Below, piece by piece: positions 48,901 through 61,049 of a DNA stretch of 64,000 bases. This stretch comes from Pelecanus crispus (taxonomy: Eukaryota > Chordata > Aves > Pelecaniformes > Pelecanidae), in contig NC_134659.1 of the NCBI RefSeq assembly GCF_030463565.1, positions 7,448,511 to 7,512,510 of the forward strand, given 5' to 3'. A program made the translations under genes and the position numbers. The notes beneath the pieces were generated by a model, which worked only from the letters and a program-made list of their open reading frames with translations, did not search any database and had not been told where the DNA came from. Within the stretch, counting starts at the first letter, position 1; each line of letters opens with the position of its first letter.

Positions 48901-51900
48901 ATCCCAAAAGTAAGATGCATTTGCAGGTTTGGGGCCAAAGCCATGGGGCCGGCTGCTTCTCTGGAGGTAAAAAAGCTTTTTACGTAGCCATATGCGCCTT
49001 CAGGGCTCCTGCCCTGTCCGTGGGCTGGGATGATGGCTCAGGATTTGGGGGGGACCCAAGTGATGCTTGCATCCCTGATTCTCCGCAGCACCTGCAGCTC
49101 CCCCATTCCTCTTTTCCATTTCAGCCTCTTCAATGAAAAAAAAAACCCTCAAGATGTGAAGGTCAGCGGTCTCCAGCCAGGTCCCTGCAGCTCAGCCAGG
49201 AGCCACCGGCTGTGGGCATCCTCGGCTGAGCCGGGCATGGGTGCCTGCCGCCCTCGTAACCCCCGGTGCATCACCTGCTCGCCAGCAGCTTCTCCATCGT
49301 CCTCCAGAAATGAGAGAAAAAAAAAAAATCAGCAGCAGCAGGTTAAAAAGCAGAGGAGGATGGTGCTGCTTCTAGGGTGCTGCTTCTGAAAACCCTGCAA
49401 GGATGTTGCTGGAGGGATTTTTTGGAAAGCCGACGGACTAGAAAAGCGCCAGAGACCTCCTCCTGCTCCACCGAAGAGACAGAATTCAGCGGCACGCTGG
49501 CAAATCCGGGATAACGCAGAGCAACGAGGGCCAGGACGCCCCACAGCCGCGGAGCTCGGGGCGCTGGGCTTGGGGCTGGGACCCCAAGGGGCCTTTCCCT
49601 TTGGGTGACCCCAGGGATATTCCCGGGATAGCGAGGGGTTTGGTGGTGGTGCTGAGCACCCACCCGGGACTCCCCCTGCTCGGTGGAGAGGGGTCTGAAA
49701 CCACGGGCAGGGACAAGGCAGCGGGGTGACCGTGGACAGGGACACGGCGAGCGGGATGCAGGGTGACAGCGGGGTGTCACCGAGCATCTCTCCATCTGTC
49801 CCCCCGCGTCACCCCAAAACAGTTTCCGAGCCTGGCTGCTGTGATGGTTGGGACGTCGGCTTGTCACCGTCACCACCAAAGAGACCCCAGGGAGGACAGA
49901 AGGATTTGTGGATTTGGGCATCGCTGAGAGGGACATCCTGGCCTTGGGGCTGTGCCATGCCATTCCTCCAGCCCGGGGAAGAACAATCCACCAGTTTCCC
50001 AGTCCCCAAGGGGTTAAACCATCCCCATGCGTCCCCCAAGTGACAGGGAGCAGCTGGTCCCCAGCAATTAGGTGGCAGGTCCGGGTACACCGCGGTCTGC
50101 CCCGCGCTTCGCCTCGGTGACGTGGGGATGGATCCCGGCTGGCCGGTGGTTTGTGCCGCTGGCCGGCACCCAGCAGCCGGGGCCACAGCTGCTTTCCGGC
50201 ACCGTGGCCCCGGTGGCACCTGACCGGGAGAGATGTGTCACCGGTAATTCCAGGAATCGGCGGCCCTGTGGACCCCGCTCCGCCTGGGTACCCCCAAATC
50301 TGCACCGAGCCCCCGTGGGGCCCGTAGGGCCTGATCCTGCATCCCCAGTGGGGACAGGGTGGGTGGCCGATGGCTGGTGCGGGGCATCAGCCTGTGGCCC
50401 CAGGGTCCCCTTGGCAGGGGTGGGTGTCCCCCCCCACCCAGGAGCCTTCCAGGGCAGAAAAGGGGGTGCAGGATGGGGCCATTTTCCTCCCCAGAACAGC
50501 TGGATTTTGGGGGTCAACTCACGGATTTAGCACATTTTAACACCCGGGGTTTCCTAAACCTGAAATGGCAGAAGGCTTCGGCGTCACCCCGGGCCGGAGG
50601 GGTGGGAGAAGCCCCCGAGCCCCTCCCTGGCTCTTCCCAAGGGGGTTGGTGGCCCCTGGAGACTTCCCAAGCCTGGGGAAGGGTGAGGGGGGGGGCACGA
50701 CAGGGCTGGGGGCTGCGTAGGGAGGTGTCGCCTCTGGTGGAAACAAAAAAAAAAAATTAAAAATGTTTTTCTAATCGTATTTCTGCAGCTGGCACCATTC
50801 CCAGCTTACCCAGTGGGGTGACTGGGAGGAGCTGGGAAGGGGCGGGGCGAGCACCCTGTCCCTGCGGAGGGGTGGACAGGGGTGGGCCACGGTCCTCCCC
50901 GTGCCGTGGGTGCTGCCGGCGGGGGGGGGGAATCAAGCCCACCCCGCACCCATGGGTGCCATAAAGAGCCGGGGAAGGAGCCGAATTCCTCCAGCCTGAC
51001 GTAGCCCCTGCGCCGCGGCCGAGCCCGGAGAGGCAGCTGGATGCGGCTGGGGAAACTGAGGCACGGCCGAGCTGGCGTCAGGGCTGGGGAAGCGGTGGCG
51101 GGGTGCCTTGGTTCAGCCCCTGGGACGTGGTTTGGGTGCTGGGGGAGCTTGGGGTGGCTGGGGACACCCCAGGGTGCACGATTCGGGGCTGAGCCAGCAT
51201 AATGAGCGCTGATGGGGTTTGTTGTCCTCGTCGCAGGGACTTTGCTTCCTCCTCGCAGCTCGTCACGCCTTCCAGGCCCCGGCGCTGGCCATCGGCACTG
51301 GGAAGGACCCAGGGATCCGGGAGCGCCGGGAGGTGCGGGAGCCAGCGGAGCTGGGGGTCCTGTGGCACCCGCTCCCCCCGCTGCACCCCGGTGTGGCCCA
51401 GCGCTGGCTGGGGGGGGGGGGGTACTGGGTGAACTGGGGAGCAGCGCAGGGACAAGCACGCTCCAGCCAGCACCCACGATCCTAAATGGATCCCAAACGC
51501 CATTTAAATCCCCCCCCCCCCCGAGCAGGACAGGGCCTTCGGGGGGGGGGGGCTTTTTGGCCCATATCCCAAGAGGCACCCCCCCCTTTGCTCCCCAAAG
51601 CGCTCCCCAAGCCCCCCCCCCTCCAGGCAGGGTGCCTGGTCCCTAAGGAGGAGGGGACAGGGGGACAATGTCAGGGACCGCCCCCCCCCCCCCCCCCCCG
51701 CCAATTCCCTTCCACAGCAGTAGATGTACTGGGGGGGGGGCTGGCTTACTGGGGGGCTGTCACCCCAAATCCCCACGGGGACCGTGATGCCGCAGAGCAG
51801 GCGGCTGCTTGTGCCCCCCCCCCCCCCCCTTGAGAAGTGTCACCCAAATGTCCCCAGCGCCAGGGACCCCAGTGGGGGCGGTGGTGCCAGCAGGACCTGG

Positions 51901-53550
51901 GGTGGCACCGGGCACATCTGGGACCCTGCACCTCTGGGGGCCTATATATGGGGCGGGGCGGCACATCTGGGGGGGGGGGGCACATGGAGGGGGCACATCT
52001 GGGGACAGGGGTGCTGTAGGGACCTACTGCCCCCTCGTGGCCGCAGGTGGGAACTGCACCCCCCCAAGTGGGGAAACTGAGGCACGGCCCCAACCCCTGC
52101 ACCCCCTCCCTGCTCCCTGGGGCCATTCCCAGCCCCCCCTCAGCCTTGAACCCCTCGGTCCTGCTCGTACCTGTCCAGCGATGGTCCCCGAGCACCCCCA
52201 AAGGGGTGTCACTGCCTGCTCCGTGCCCTGGGGTGCAGGATGCCGGGGTCCCTCCGCTGTGGGGCCAGTTTGGCCCAAAAATCTGGAAAGCAAATGGAGA
52301 GGGGGAGAGGGTCAGCCGGGGTGTGACAGCCTGCGGGGCTGGGGGGGGCACAGATGGGACCCTGGGCACCCGGCGATGCCTCTGGGGACACTGTGGCCGC
52401 AGCCCAGCCCACCCATCACCCCTCCCCGGCTGCACCAGGACCAGCCCGGAGAAGCCAAAAGGCTCAAAATGCACCCAAAACCCACCTCGCTGCGCCGGGG
52501 GAAGGAGGGCCAGCGCCTAACCCCGGTCGCAGGGACACGACCCCCGCCAGCGTCAACCACGCCATGGCCACCCAGTGTCCCCCCGGCCAGAGCGGGGGGG
52601 ACAAACTGGGTCCAGAGCTCTCCCCACAGCTCTTTGGGGTGCTAAGGGACCCCACAAAGGGGACCCTGCGGGATGGAGCGGGAATGGCGACCCAGGGGCA
52701 GGAGGGACACCCTGGGGACAGCGACCCTGCTGCCGCCAGCCGTAACCCAGGTCACGGACACGCACATGGGCTCCGGCCTCTTCCTTGGCACAAAGCACCC
52801 TGGACGGGCTTTCCCAGCAGTTTCAGGGCGAGCCCGGGGTTACCCGCCGGGCACGGCACAGAGGTCTGCGGGAGACAGGGTTGGGTGCTGCCGTGCCAGG
52901 CTGTCACCAAGGCTCAGCCCCGGGGCAGGGGGGGGCCAGGCTGGCCTTGGGGTGAGTGCCACCCTGCCCGCTCCCCGGGCTGCAGTCCCACCTGGGTGCC
53001 CCCGATGCGAGCAAGCCCTGCGGCAGGGTGGGCAGCCCCGGGGTGAGCGGGGAGGGTGGTGGCGGCTGTGCCACCCCCTTCCCCGTGTGTGTGTGTGCGC
53101 GTCCCCCCCCCCGCCTCGCCTTGAAGCAGACGCCATGGGGCAAAGAGCAGGCGGGTGCGGTGCCGACGTCAAGCCCTTGCCCCCGCCCGTGCCACCCTCC
53201 GCTGCGCACTTCCAGCCTGGGCAGCCGAGCCAGCGGCAGCGGGATTGGGGTGAGTGGGCCCACCCCGGGTGCCCCCCAGGACAGGGGGACAGGGACCCCG
53301 TCTAGTGACACAGTGTGGGGGGGGGGGGGTTGGCTCCAGCCACTGGGTGAACCCCATGGGGCTGGGATGGGGCAGGATGGCTGGGGATGGGGGGGCAGGG
53401 GGGGTCCTGCTGGGGAGCAAGGGGATGCCACCCTCCTGGGGGGGTGGGTGGCATGGGAGGGGCCCCAGGTGGTTGGGGACACGCTGCGGGGGACACAGGG
53501 ACCGTGCTCAGCCCAGGACCCTGTAGCAGGATCAAGCTGCCCCCGGCAAG

Positions 53551-56500
53551 ATGGGAGACCCCTTCGGCCGCTGGAGCAACGCCCCGTCCCGGTGAGTACC
53601 CCCGGGGTGGGGTGTCCCCTCCTTGAGGACCCCCAAGGGCTGGGTGGGGAGAGGGGATCATGCTGCAGGGCACAAAGGTCCGAGTCCGTCTTTCCATCCA
53701 GGAGTGAGTATGACGACAGCTCCGCGCTCCGACGGTCCAACAGCTTCGCCCGCCCCAGCGGGAAAAGCATCTACAGTGAGTGAGGGCTGCACCCCAAAAC
53801 CCCCTCTGCTCCCGTCCCCAACCTGTCCCCGTCCCCTCACCCCGCACGTCCCCGCAGACCAGCGCAAGGACTACGGCCAGACCCTGCTCAAGCCCCAGAG
53901 CGATGTCCAGTACCATGTTGAGGTAAGACACCCCCAAACCCCCCAGCTTTGCCAGGGTGCCCCCGGTTTGCAGGCGGTGGGGTGGGCACAGGGCACCCGG
54001 TGACGCCCGGTGACACCCGGCGCTGTGTCCCCCGCCAGCACCTGCTCACCGTGCGCCTGGAGAGGGACATCCGCGGCACCGACGACTGCCTGGCGCACCT
54101 GAAGGCACTGGAGGCCCAGGGTCGGGTCTGGGGGCAGGATCTCATCCTGCAAGTCAAGGATCAGGAACTGGTGCTGAGGGATGTGGAGAGCAAGGTACCC
54201 CCCCCCCATAGCACCCCCCGAAGCCTGGTACCCCCCCTGGCCGTGGCACCCAGCTTGGCCATGGCACCCACTCTGGACCCAGCACCCTGTAAATCTGGCG
54301 TTCCCCCAGCTGTGGCACCCGCTGCAGCTCTGGCACCCCCATAACCCTGGCACCCCCACCCCCCCAACTGGCCCTTGCACCCCGCCTTGGCCCCAACACC
54401 CGCTCCAGCCGTGGCACCCCGTTAATCCTGGTACCCCCCTTCACCCCAGCCTCATCAGCCTGTCAACACCCCCCAGCCCTGGCAGCCCCCCTGCACCCCT
54501 CGCCCTAGCACCCAACTGGCCGTAGCATCCACCTTGGCCATGACACCCCCCCGGACCAAAACCCCCACAAATCCAGTGTTCCCCCAGCTACGGCACCCCC
54601 GTAACCCTGGTACTCCCCAACCCCTGCACCCCCCAACCCCTGCACCCCCATAAACCTGGCACCCCCCAACCCTTGCACCCCCCAACCCCTGCACCCCCGT
54701 AACCCTGCTACCCCCCAACCCTTGCACCCCTGTAACCCTGCTACCCCCCAACCCTTGCACCCCCCAACCCCTGCACCCCTCTAACCCTGCTACCCCCCAA
54801 CCCTTGCACCCCCTATAACCCTGGCACCCCCCAACCCTGGCACCCCCTATAACCCTGGCACCCCCTATAACCCTGGCACCCCCAACCCTACCCCATGCCA
54901 CCCCCCCCAGACTCAGCACCCCCAAAAACCCGGCATTCCCCTGCCTATGCCACCCATAACCCCACCACCCCCCATTAACCCTTACCCCCCCTCAACCCTG
55001 CAAGCCCCCCATGCCCTAACACCCCTATAACCCTTGCAGACCCTCCTAGCCATTTGGGGGGGGCTGAGCACCCTGTTATCCATTCTGGGGGGGCTGAGCA
55101 CCCCATTAGCCATTCGGGGTGGGTCTGAGCACCCCGTTAGCTATTTGGGGTGGGGCTGAGCACCCCATTAGCCATTCGGGGGGGGGGCTGAGCACCCAGT
55201 TAGCCATTCTGGGGTGGGGCTGAGCACCCTGTTATCCATTCAGGGTGGGGCTGAGCACCCCGTTAGCCATTCTGGGGTGGGGCTGAACACCCCGTTAGCC
55301 ATTCAGGGTGGGGCTGAGCACCCCGTTAGCCATTCTGGGGGGGCTGAGCACCCCGTTTCCCCCCCCCTGGCTAGGAGGAGCTGGAGGTTTACCCCACTGA
55401 GCAGCGTGCAGGGGTGCTCGGCCGCGCTGGACGTCTGCAGCTACAACTCGGTGTTGGCCATCAGCGTGCAGGAGCAGAGCCCCCCAGGGACCAGCGTCCT
55501 GCTCTTCCAGTGCCAGCAACTGGGGGTGAGCCCTGAGGGTGGGCGGGGGGTGGGGGGGCAGCACCCCGAGCTGGGGGGGTTGATGGTGGTGGGTCTGTGC
55601 CAGGCAGAGGCGGTGAAGAGTGGCCTGAACAAGCTGGTGAAGCAGTGGAAGGAGGAGCAGAGGAGTCAGTATGGGTACAGGTAAGGGGCTACGTGGTGGT
55701 TCTGCCCCTCACCCCCCCAGGGACAGCCAGGCCTGGGCCCGCAAGTCTGCTCCCCCCCCCCAAGTTGTGGGGGGGGTCTCCCCATGGGTGGGGGATAAGC
55801 CCACGCTGCCCTCACGTCCCCCAAAGAGTCCCTCCCGTGGGTGCATACCCCCTTCTGCCCTCCTGCCTCTTGGCAGAGACCCCCCCTCACCCTCCTGGGG
55901 GGGTGGACCCCCCCTTTTTGCCCCAGTACCCCAGCTCCTAGCTCAGACCCCCTCCTACCCCATCCCCATGGGCACAGACCCCCCCCATACCCCCTCCCAC
56001 ACCTGTACCCCATCCCCGGGCTCAGCCTCCCCGCATCCCCATGGGCACTGTCGTGTCCCCCCCCCCGTCCCCTGTCCCCAGGCTCAGCCCCCACCCCATA
56101 CCCACGGGCACAGACCCCCATACCCCATCCCCAGGCTCAGCCCCCCCCCCACTATATCCACAGGCACAGACCCCCATACCCCATCCTCGGGCTCAGCCCC
56201 CCACCTGCTACCCCCCCCACCCCATATCCACAGGCGCAGACCCCCATACCCCATCCCCAGGATCAACTCCCCCCTCCTACCTGTCCCCCACACCCACTGC
56301 CACAGCCCCCCCGTATCCCATCCCCAGGCTCAGCCCCCCCCCCTACCCCCACCACCCCACACCCACTGCCACAGCCCCCCCGTACCCCATCCCCAGGCTC
56401 AGCCCCCCCCTCCTACCCCCACCACCCCACACCCACTGCCACAGCCCCCCCCGTACCCCATCCCCAGGCTCAGCCCCCCCCACCTACCCCCACCACCCCA

Positions 56501-59500
56501 CACCCACTGCCACAGCCCCCCCGTACCCCATCCCCAGGCTCAGCCCCCCCCTCCTACCCCCACCACCCCACACCCACTGCCACAGCCCCCCCGTACCCCA
56601 TCCCCAGGCTCAGCCCCCCCCTCCTACCCCCACCACCCCACACCCACTGCCACAGCCCCCCCGTACCCCATCCCCAGGCTCAGCCCCCCCCACCTACCCC
56701 CACCACCCCACACCCACTGCCACAGCCCCCCCGTACCCCATCCCCAGGCTCAGCCCCCCCCTCCTACCCCCACCACCCCACACCCACTGCCACAGCCCCC
56801 CCGTACCCCATCCCCAGGCTCAGCCCCCCCCTCCTACCCCCACCACCCCACACCCACTGCCACAGCCCCCCCGTACCCCATCCCCAGGCTCAGCCCCCCC
56901 CTCCTACCCCCACCACCCCACACCCACTGCCACAGCCCCCCCGTACCCCATCCCCAGGCTCAGCCCCCCCCCTCCTACCCCCACCACCCCACACCCACTG
57001 CCACAGCCCCCCCGTACCCCATCCCCAGGCTCAGCCCCCCCCTCCTACCCCCACCACCCCACACCCACTGCCACAGCCCCCCCGTACCCCATCCCCAGGC
57101 TCAGCCCCCCCCACCTACCCCCACCACCCCACACCCACTGCCACAGCCCCCCCGTACCCCATCCCCAGGCTCAGCCCCCCCTCAGCCCCCCCCAATCCCT
57201 CCTTCCCCAGGAGCAGCCTGGACGCGCCGCCGAGCCCGGCCCCCCCGTACAGGCAGGGTCCCTACGCGGTCCCGGAGCGGTGGGCAGAGACCCCCGAGCC
57301 CGACTTCCGCAGGCCCCCGCAGCGTGGGCTGCCCCCCTCGGACTACAGTGAGCCTTGGGTGGGGTGGGGGGGGGCGCAGCGTGCCTCAGTTTCCCCAGCA
57401 GCAAGGGGTGGGGTGAGGGGGTGCAGAGCTGGGACCCCTCTGCTCTCACCAGGCTTGCAGGACACCCAGCAGATGCCGTGGACCAACCCTCCGGGCCAGG
57501 TCAAGTCCGGAGTGGACCGTGACATTGTAAGTCCCATCCCACCTTCACCCCACCTCAAATGGGGACCCCCCCCGCCCTCCCCACCAGCACCCACCGGCTC
57601 CCATCCTGCTCCCGCAGGAGGTCCTCAACCACGTCCTGGGCGACTTGGACTTCTTCATGGTCCAGCTGAAGACAGCCCTGGGCTTGGTCAGCACCGCCAA
57701 CATGAAGAAGAGGAAGAAGATGAAGAGTAAAGGTGGTGAAGGAGGGCTGTGCCCCGGGGGGACCTGGCGGGGGTCCAGGGGGGACCACCCCGGTGCCAGC
57801 CCCCCCTCTTTGCCCCTCCAGCTCTGCCCTCCAAGGACGACTACGTGGACTTCTACCAGAAGGTGAAATACGCCCTCAACCTCGTGGTAGGTCCCGTTGG
57901 GCTGGATGCGACCCCCATGGCTCGTGGGCATCCCTGGCCGGGCTGGGGGGCTGCGTGGGGATGGGGGGCTGTGTGAGGATGGGGGGGCTGCGTGGGGATG
58001 GGGGGGGGCTGTTTGGGGACACCCTTTCCCCCCTTCACGCAGGGAAGGACCCACCAGTACGTGCGGGAGCCGGACCCCTCCGATCTGCTGCACCTCATCT
58101 TCACAGCCCTCTCCTTCGTGAGTGTCCCCAAAAGCGGGTCCCAGCCCCCCACCCAGGGGTGAGCGGTGGCCCTCCCCCCCGCCCCCCCAAACCTGGGGGG
58201 GCAGCTGTGGGGGTGCTGCTCCATCACCGCCCGCCCCGAGCAGGTCCTGGGCCACTGCCCCAACCCCAGCCTGGCCCCGGCAGTGGTGGCACCGCTGCTG
58301 GTGCCGGAGGCGGTGGAGCTGCTGGAGCAGACCCTGCACCAGGATGACTACAACACCTGGAAGACCCTCGGCATGGCCTGGAACAAGACCAGGTGGGGTC
58401 CAGACCCCCCTCCCAGCACCAAGAAGGGGGGACGGGGGTCCAGCCTGGGGTGTTGGGGGGGGTCACACCACCCACCTTGGCTTTCTCCCCGCCCGTTGCA
58501 GGGCAGAGTACCCCAACAGCGAGCTGGTGCCCGGCTACATCCCCGTCTTCTCGGACGGGTGGCTGCCCCCGCCCTTGGAGGAGGTCCCGCACAGAGGGGA
58601 CCAGGGGGTCCTGCCGCCTGCCTCAGTTTCCCCAGCTCGTCCTCAAAACCTGACCTTCTCTCCGCTCCCCCCACGATCACCAACCACCGGCTGGAGGGAC
58701 AACCACGGCCACGTGTAAGTGCTGCCGGGGCGGACGCTGAGGGCCGGGGCAGGATTTGGCCCCCGGCTGGGTGCTCAGGTACCCCCCCCTCCACCATCTC
58801 CAGGGCCCCCCTCCCTGCGGAGCGGCTGGCGCAGGCCCTGTACGAGTTTCAGGGCAGGAACCCCCAGGAGCTGAGCGTCAGGATGGGGGACACGCTGCAG
58901 GTAAAACCGGGGGGTCCCCCCCACCATGGGTGCTCCCGGGGAGGATGGAGAGGGGACCCTCACCGGGGTCCCCCCCCCACCCCCATGGGTGCTCCTGCGG
59001 AGGATGGAGAGGGGACCCTCACCGGGCCCCCCCCCCCACCATGGGTGCTCCTGGGGAGGATAGAGAGGGGACCCCCACCAGGGTCGTCCCCCTCCCTATG
59101 GGTGCTCCTGGGGATGATGGAGAGGGGACCCTCACCGGGGTCGTCCCCCCCACCATGGGTGCTCCTGGGGAGGATGGAGAGGGGACCCTCACCGGGGTCG
59201 TCCCCCCCCCCAGGGGTGCTCCTGGGGAGGATGAAGAGGGGACCCTCACCGGTGTCCCCCCCACCATGGGTGCTCCTGCGGAGGATGGACAGGGGACCCC
59301 CACCAGGGTCATCCCCCCCCCATGGGTGCTCCTGGGGATGATGGAGAGGGGACCCTCACCGGGGTCCTCCCCCACCCCCATGGGTGCTCCTGCGGAGGAT
59401 GGAGAGGGGACCCTGGTGAGGGGTCCCCCCCCCCATGGGTGCTCCTGGGGAGGATGAAGAGGGGACCCTCACCGGTGTCCCCCCCACCATGGGTGCTCCT

Positions 59501-60443
59501 GGGGAGGATGGAGAGGGGACCCCCACCGGGGTCCCCCCCCCCATTGGGTGCTGCTGGGGAGGATGGAGAAGGGACCCTCACCGGGGTCCCCCCCTCATTG
59601 GGTGCTCCCGGGGAGGATGGAGAGGGGACCCTCACCGGGGTCCCCGTCCCCCACCGTGGGTGCTCCTGGGGAGGATAGAGAGGGTACCCTCACCGGGGTC
59701 CCCCCCCCATGGGTGATCCTGGGGACGATGGACCCCCAGCCTGCCTTGCTGGGGGGGTCCTGGGAGGGGGTGACAGCAGGATGCTGTCCCCCGCCCTGTC
59801 ACCGCGCACCTTAGGTCCTGGACCAGCGGAATAAGTGGTGGCTGGTGCAGGACGGCCAGGGGCAGAAGGGCTACGTCCCCAGCAACATCCTGGAGCCCCT
59901 GGGGTACGGCAGCGGGGGGCACAGCCAGGTGGGTGTCCCCTCTCCCCCTCGCTGCACCCCCCCCCAGCACCAGGAGGGGCTGGCAGGGGGGGTCACCCCG
60001 CTGTCCCCTCCCCTCGTCCCCCCGCTCCAGGCCAGCCCCCCCAACCTGCACCCCAACTCCTCGCCGGCGGAGGTGACGGCCTGGCTGAAGGACAAGGGCT
60101 TCTCGCGGATGTAGGTGGACCCTTGAGCCCCCCAACCCGTGTGGCTTCATTTTGGGGGGGGGGGAAGCCCTGCTCACCCTGTCTGTCTGTCCATCCGTCC
60201 ATCCGCAGCACGGTGCGGTGCCTGGGGGTGCTGTCGGGGCACCAGCTGCTGCAGATGAGCCCGGAGGAGCTGCAAGCCATCTGCCCCGAGGAATGGCGGC
60301 GAATCCTCTTCAAGCTCTCCTCCGTCAAAACATCCCTGGGGGTGAGGGACCCCCAGCCTGCGCCCCCTCCCCACCCCGGGGCTCCCCCACACCCCCCAAC
60401 CCTTCTCCCTTCCCCTTCTCTGCAGCTGAGCCCCAGGGACTGA
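53551..60443 (+). CDS. EPS8L3: EPS8L3, EPS8-like signalling adaptor (frame interrupted in this sequence)
   Basis: This is an EPS8-family adaptor, implicated in receptor tyrosine kinase to Rac/actin signalling. Coding exons: 53,551-53,591; 53,702-53,775; 53,858-53,922; 54,039-54,194; 55,375-55,525; 55,604-55,680; 57,211-57,347; 57,453-57,526; 57,618-57,732; 57,822-57,886; 58,043-58,117; 58,244-58,392; 58,502-58,714; 58,804-58,900; 59,815-59,928; 60,031-60,110; 60,209-60,341; 60,426-60,443. All introns are GT-AG and all phases match except in exon 5. About 610 residues would result if that exon were in frame. The PTB domain (about 55-185) has [12 protein letters not shown] and [13 protein letters not shown]. 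The EPS8 middle region follows, then SH3 (about 473-527; [30 protein letters not shown]) and a C-terminal SAM-like domain ([15 protein letters not shown]). The order matches human EPS8L3. ATG chosen for its good Kozak context and RKDYGQ-type EPS8 N-terminus. Confidence 0.95.
54570..55365. repeat. Two tandem arrays in EPS8L3 intron 4
   Basis: From about 54,570 to 54,900 there are C-rich units of about 16-35 bp built from CACCCCCCAACCCTTG and TAACCCTG(C/G)(T/C)A. From about 55,045 to 55,365 there are some nine units of 31-36 bp, GGGGTGGGGCTGAGCACCCC followed by GTTAGCCATTC. The second array stops about 10 bp before the acceptor of the frame-broken exon and reduces its polypyrimidine tract to a C-run. 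Confidence 0.9.
55375..55525 (+). pseudogene. EPS8L3: EPS8L3 exon 5 with +1 frameshift
   Basis: The flanking exons join in phase 0 on both sides, so this exon should be a multiple of three, yet it is 151 bases. Translation begins EELEVYP in the expected frame. Family-like sequence then continues one frame over as [18 protein letters not shown]. The switch falls on the CCCC at 55,392-55,395, where three C would keep the frame. Left uncorrected, the reading stays open to a TGA in the exon at 57,453-57,526 and loses the SH3 and SAM-like domains. A sequencing or assembly indel in a homopolymer is the likeliest cause; real loss is possible. All other exons are intact. Confidence 0.85.
56270..57190. 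repeat. 70-bp C-rich minisatellite in EPS8L3 intron 6, ~13 copies
   Basis: About 13 copies of a 70-bp unit with the landmarks CACCCACTGCCACAG, CGTACCCCATCCCCAGGCTC and (C/A)(T/C)CCTACCCCCACCACC. Copies differ mainly by CTCCTACC versus CACCTACC and by C-run length. A looser, older repeat of similar words precedes it from about 55,940. Because 70 is not divisible by three, the frame rotates between copies, giving 430-630-codon Pro-rich open frames that I reject as genes. Confidence 0.95.
58915..59740. repeat. ~57-60 bp minisatellite in EPS8L3 intron 14, ~14 copies
   Basis: Units contain CATGGGTGCTCCTGGGGAGG, ATGGAGAGGGGACCCTCACC and a C-run of 5-9. The array fills almost the whole intron between the two exons that encode the SH3 domain. 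Confidence 0.95.
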
Positions 60444-60860
60444 GCCACCGTCCCCGCGTCCCCCACTGTCCCCACCACACACGTCCCGGACGGAGCACCC
60501 CAAGGCACTGCAGGACTGGGGAGGGGGCTCAGAACCCCGCGCCCCCCATCCCGCCTGGCCCCCCAGGATGGAGAGCCCCTCCTTGGGGGTTGGGGGACAC
60601 AGCCCCCCCGAAAGCCACCAGTGATGCTCCTCAGGGGTTAGGGGGCCACAGCCCAAAGCCACTGGTGACGCAAGGCTGCTGGGACCCCGCCACCGCACCT
60701 CAGGACATTTGGGGAACCCCCCCTCGGGGGGATGCGCTGCCGGACCCCCCCATGGCGAAGTGGGGGGCAGGCAGCCCCCCCCGGGGGGGTGTGAAACGTG
60801 TGCGCACCTCTCCAAATGTAAAGCGATTGCTGTGGAAAATAAAGAGTGACAGCAGCAGGA
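60444..60860 (+). other. EPS8L3: EPS8L3 3' UTR
   Basis: Sequence from the TGA to just past the poly(A) signal AATAAA at 60,838-60,843 (context GGAAAATAAAGAG). The 3' UTR is about 0.4 kb, compact and GC-rich, with no further introns evident. Confidence 0.85.
60838..60843 (+). terminator. EPS8L3: EPS8L3 polyadenylation signal AATAAA
   Basis: A canonical hexamer in a short AT-rich patch (GCGATTGCTGTGGAAAATAAAG) at the expected end of the EPS8L3 transcript. Confidence 0.85.
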
Positions 60861-61049
60861 TCTGGGGGGGCACACCGGTCCCCATGTCACCCGTGGGCCA
60901 CCCCGGCGGGGCAGGGAGGGGGACAGGGCAGGGGGGGAGACACGGAGAGCCCCCCCTCACCCCGCACCCACCAGCCCCCCACATTTGGGGGTGGGGGGGG
61001 AAAGCCCAAGGCACCCTCAGCCACCCTCTCCAACACCGCAGCACTCGGC

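Larger units (their letters stand above)
44076..53550. other. Intergenic DNA between CSF1 and EPS8L3, second part
   Basis: No gene is supported. It includes a diverged direct repeat (44,834-45,520), a (TTTTA)n microsatellite (45,956-45,983), many C- or G-homopolymers between 51.4 and 52.0 kb, a TGACTCAGCA word (AP-1/NRF2-like) at 47,695-47,704, and a (GT)n run near 53,085. The right end should contain the EPS8L3 promoter and 5' UTR, but no TATA box or clear first exon could be picked out. Confidence 0.5.

Noticed and set aside
55671-57730. Pro-rich open frames of 436-629 codons in EPS8L3 intron 6
   Set aside because: They read through the 70-bp minisatellite and into real exons in wrong or mixed frames. 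The true exons are defined by splice sites and EPS8L3 similarity.
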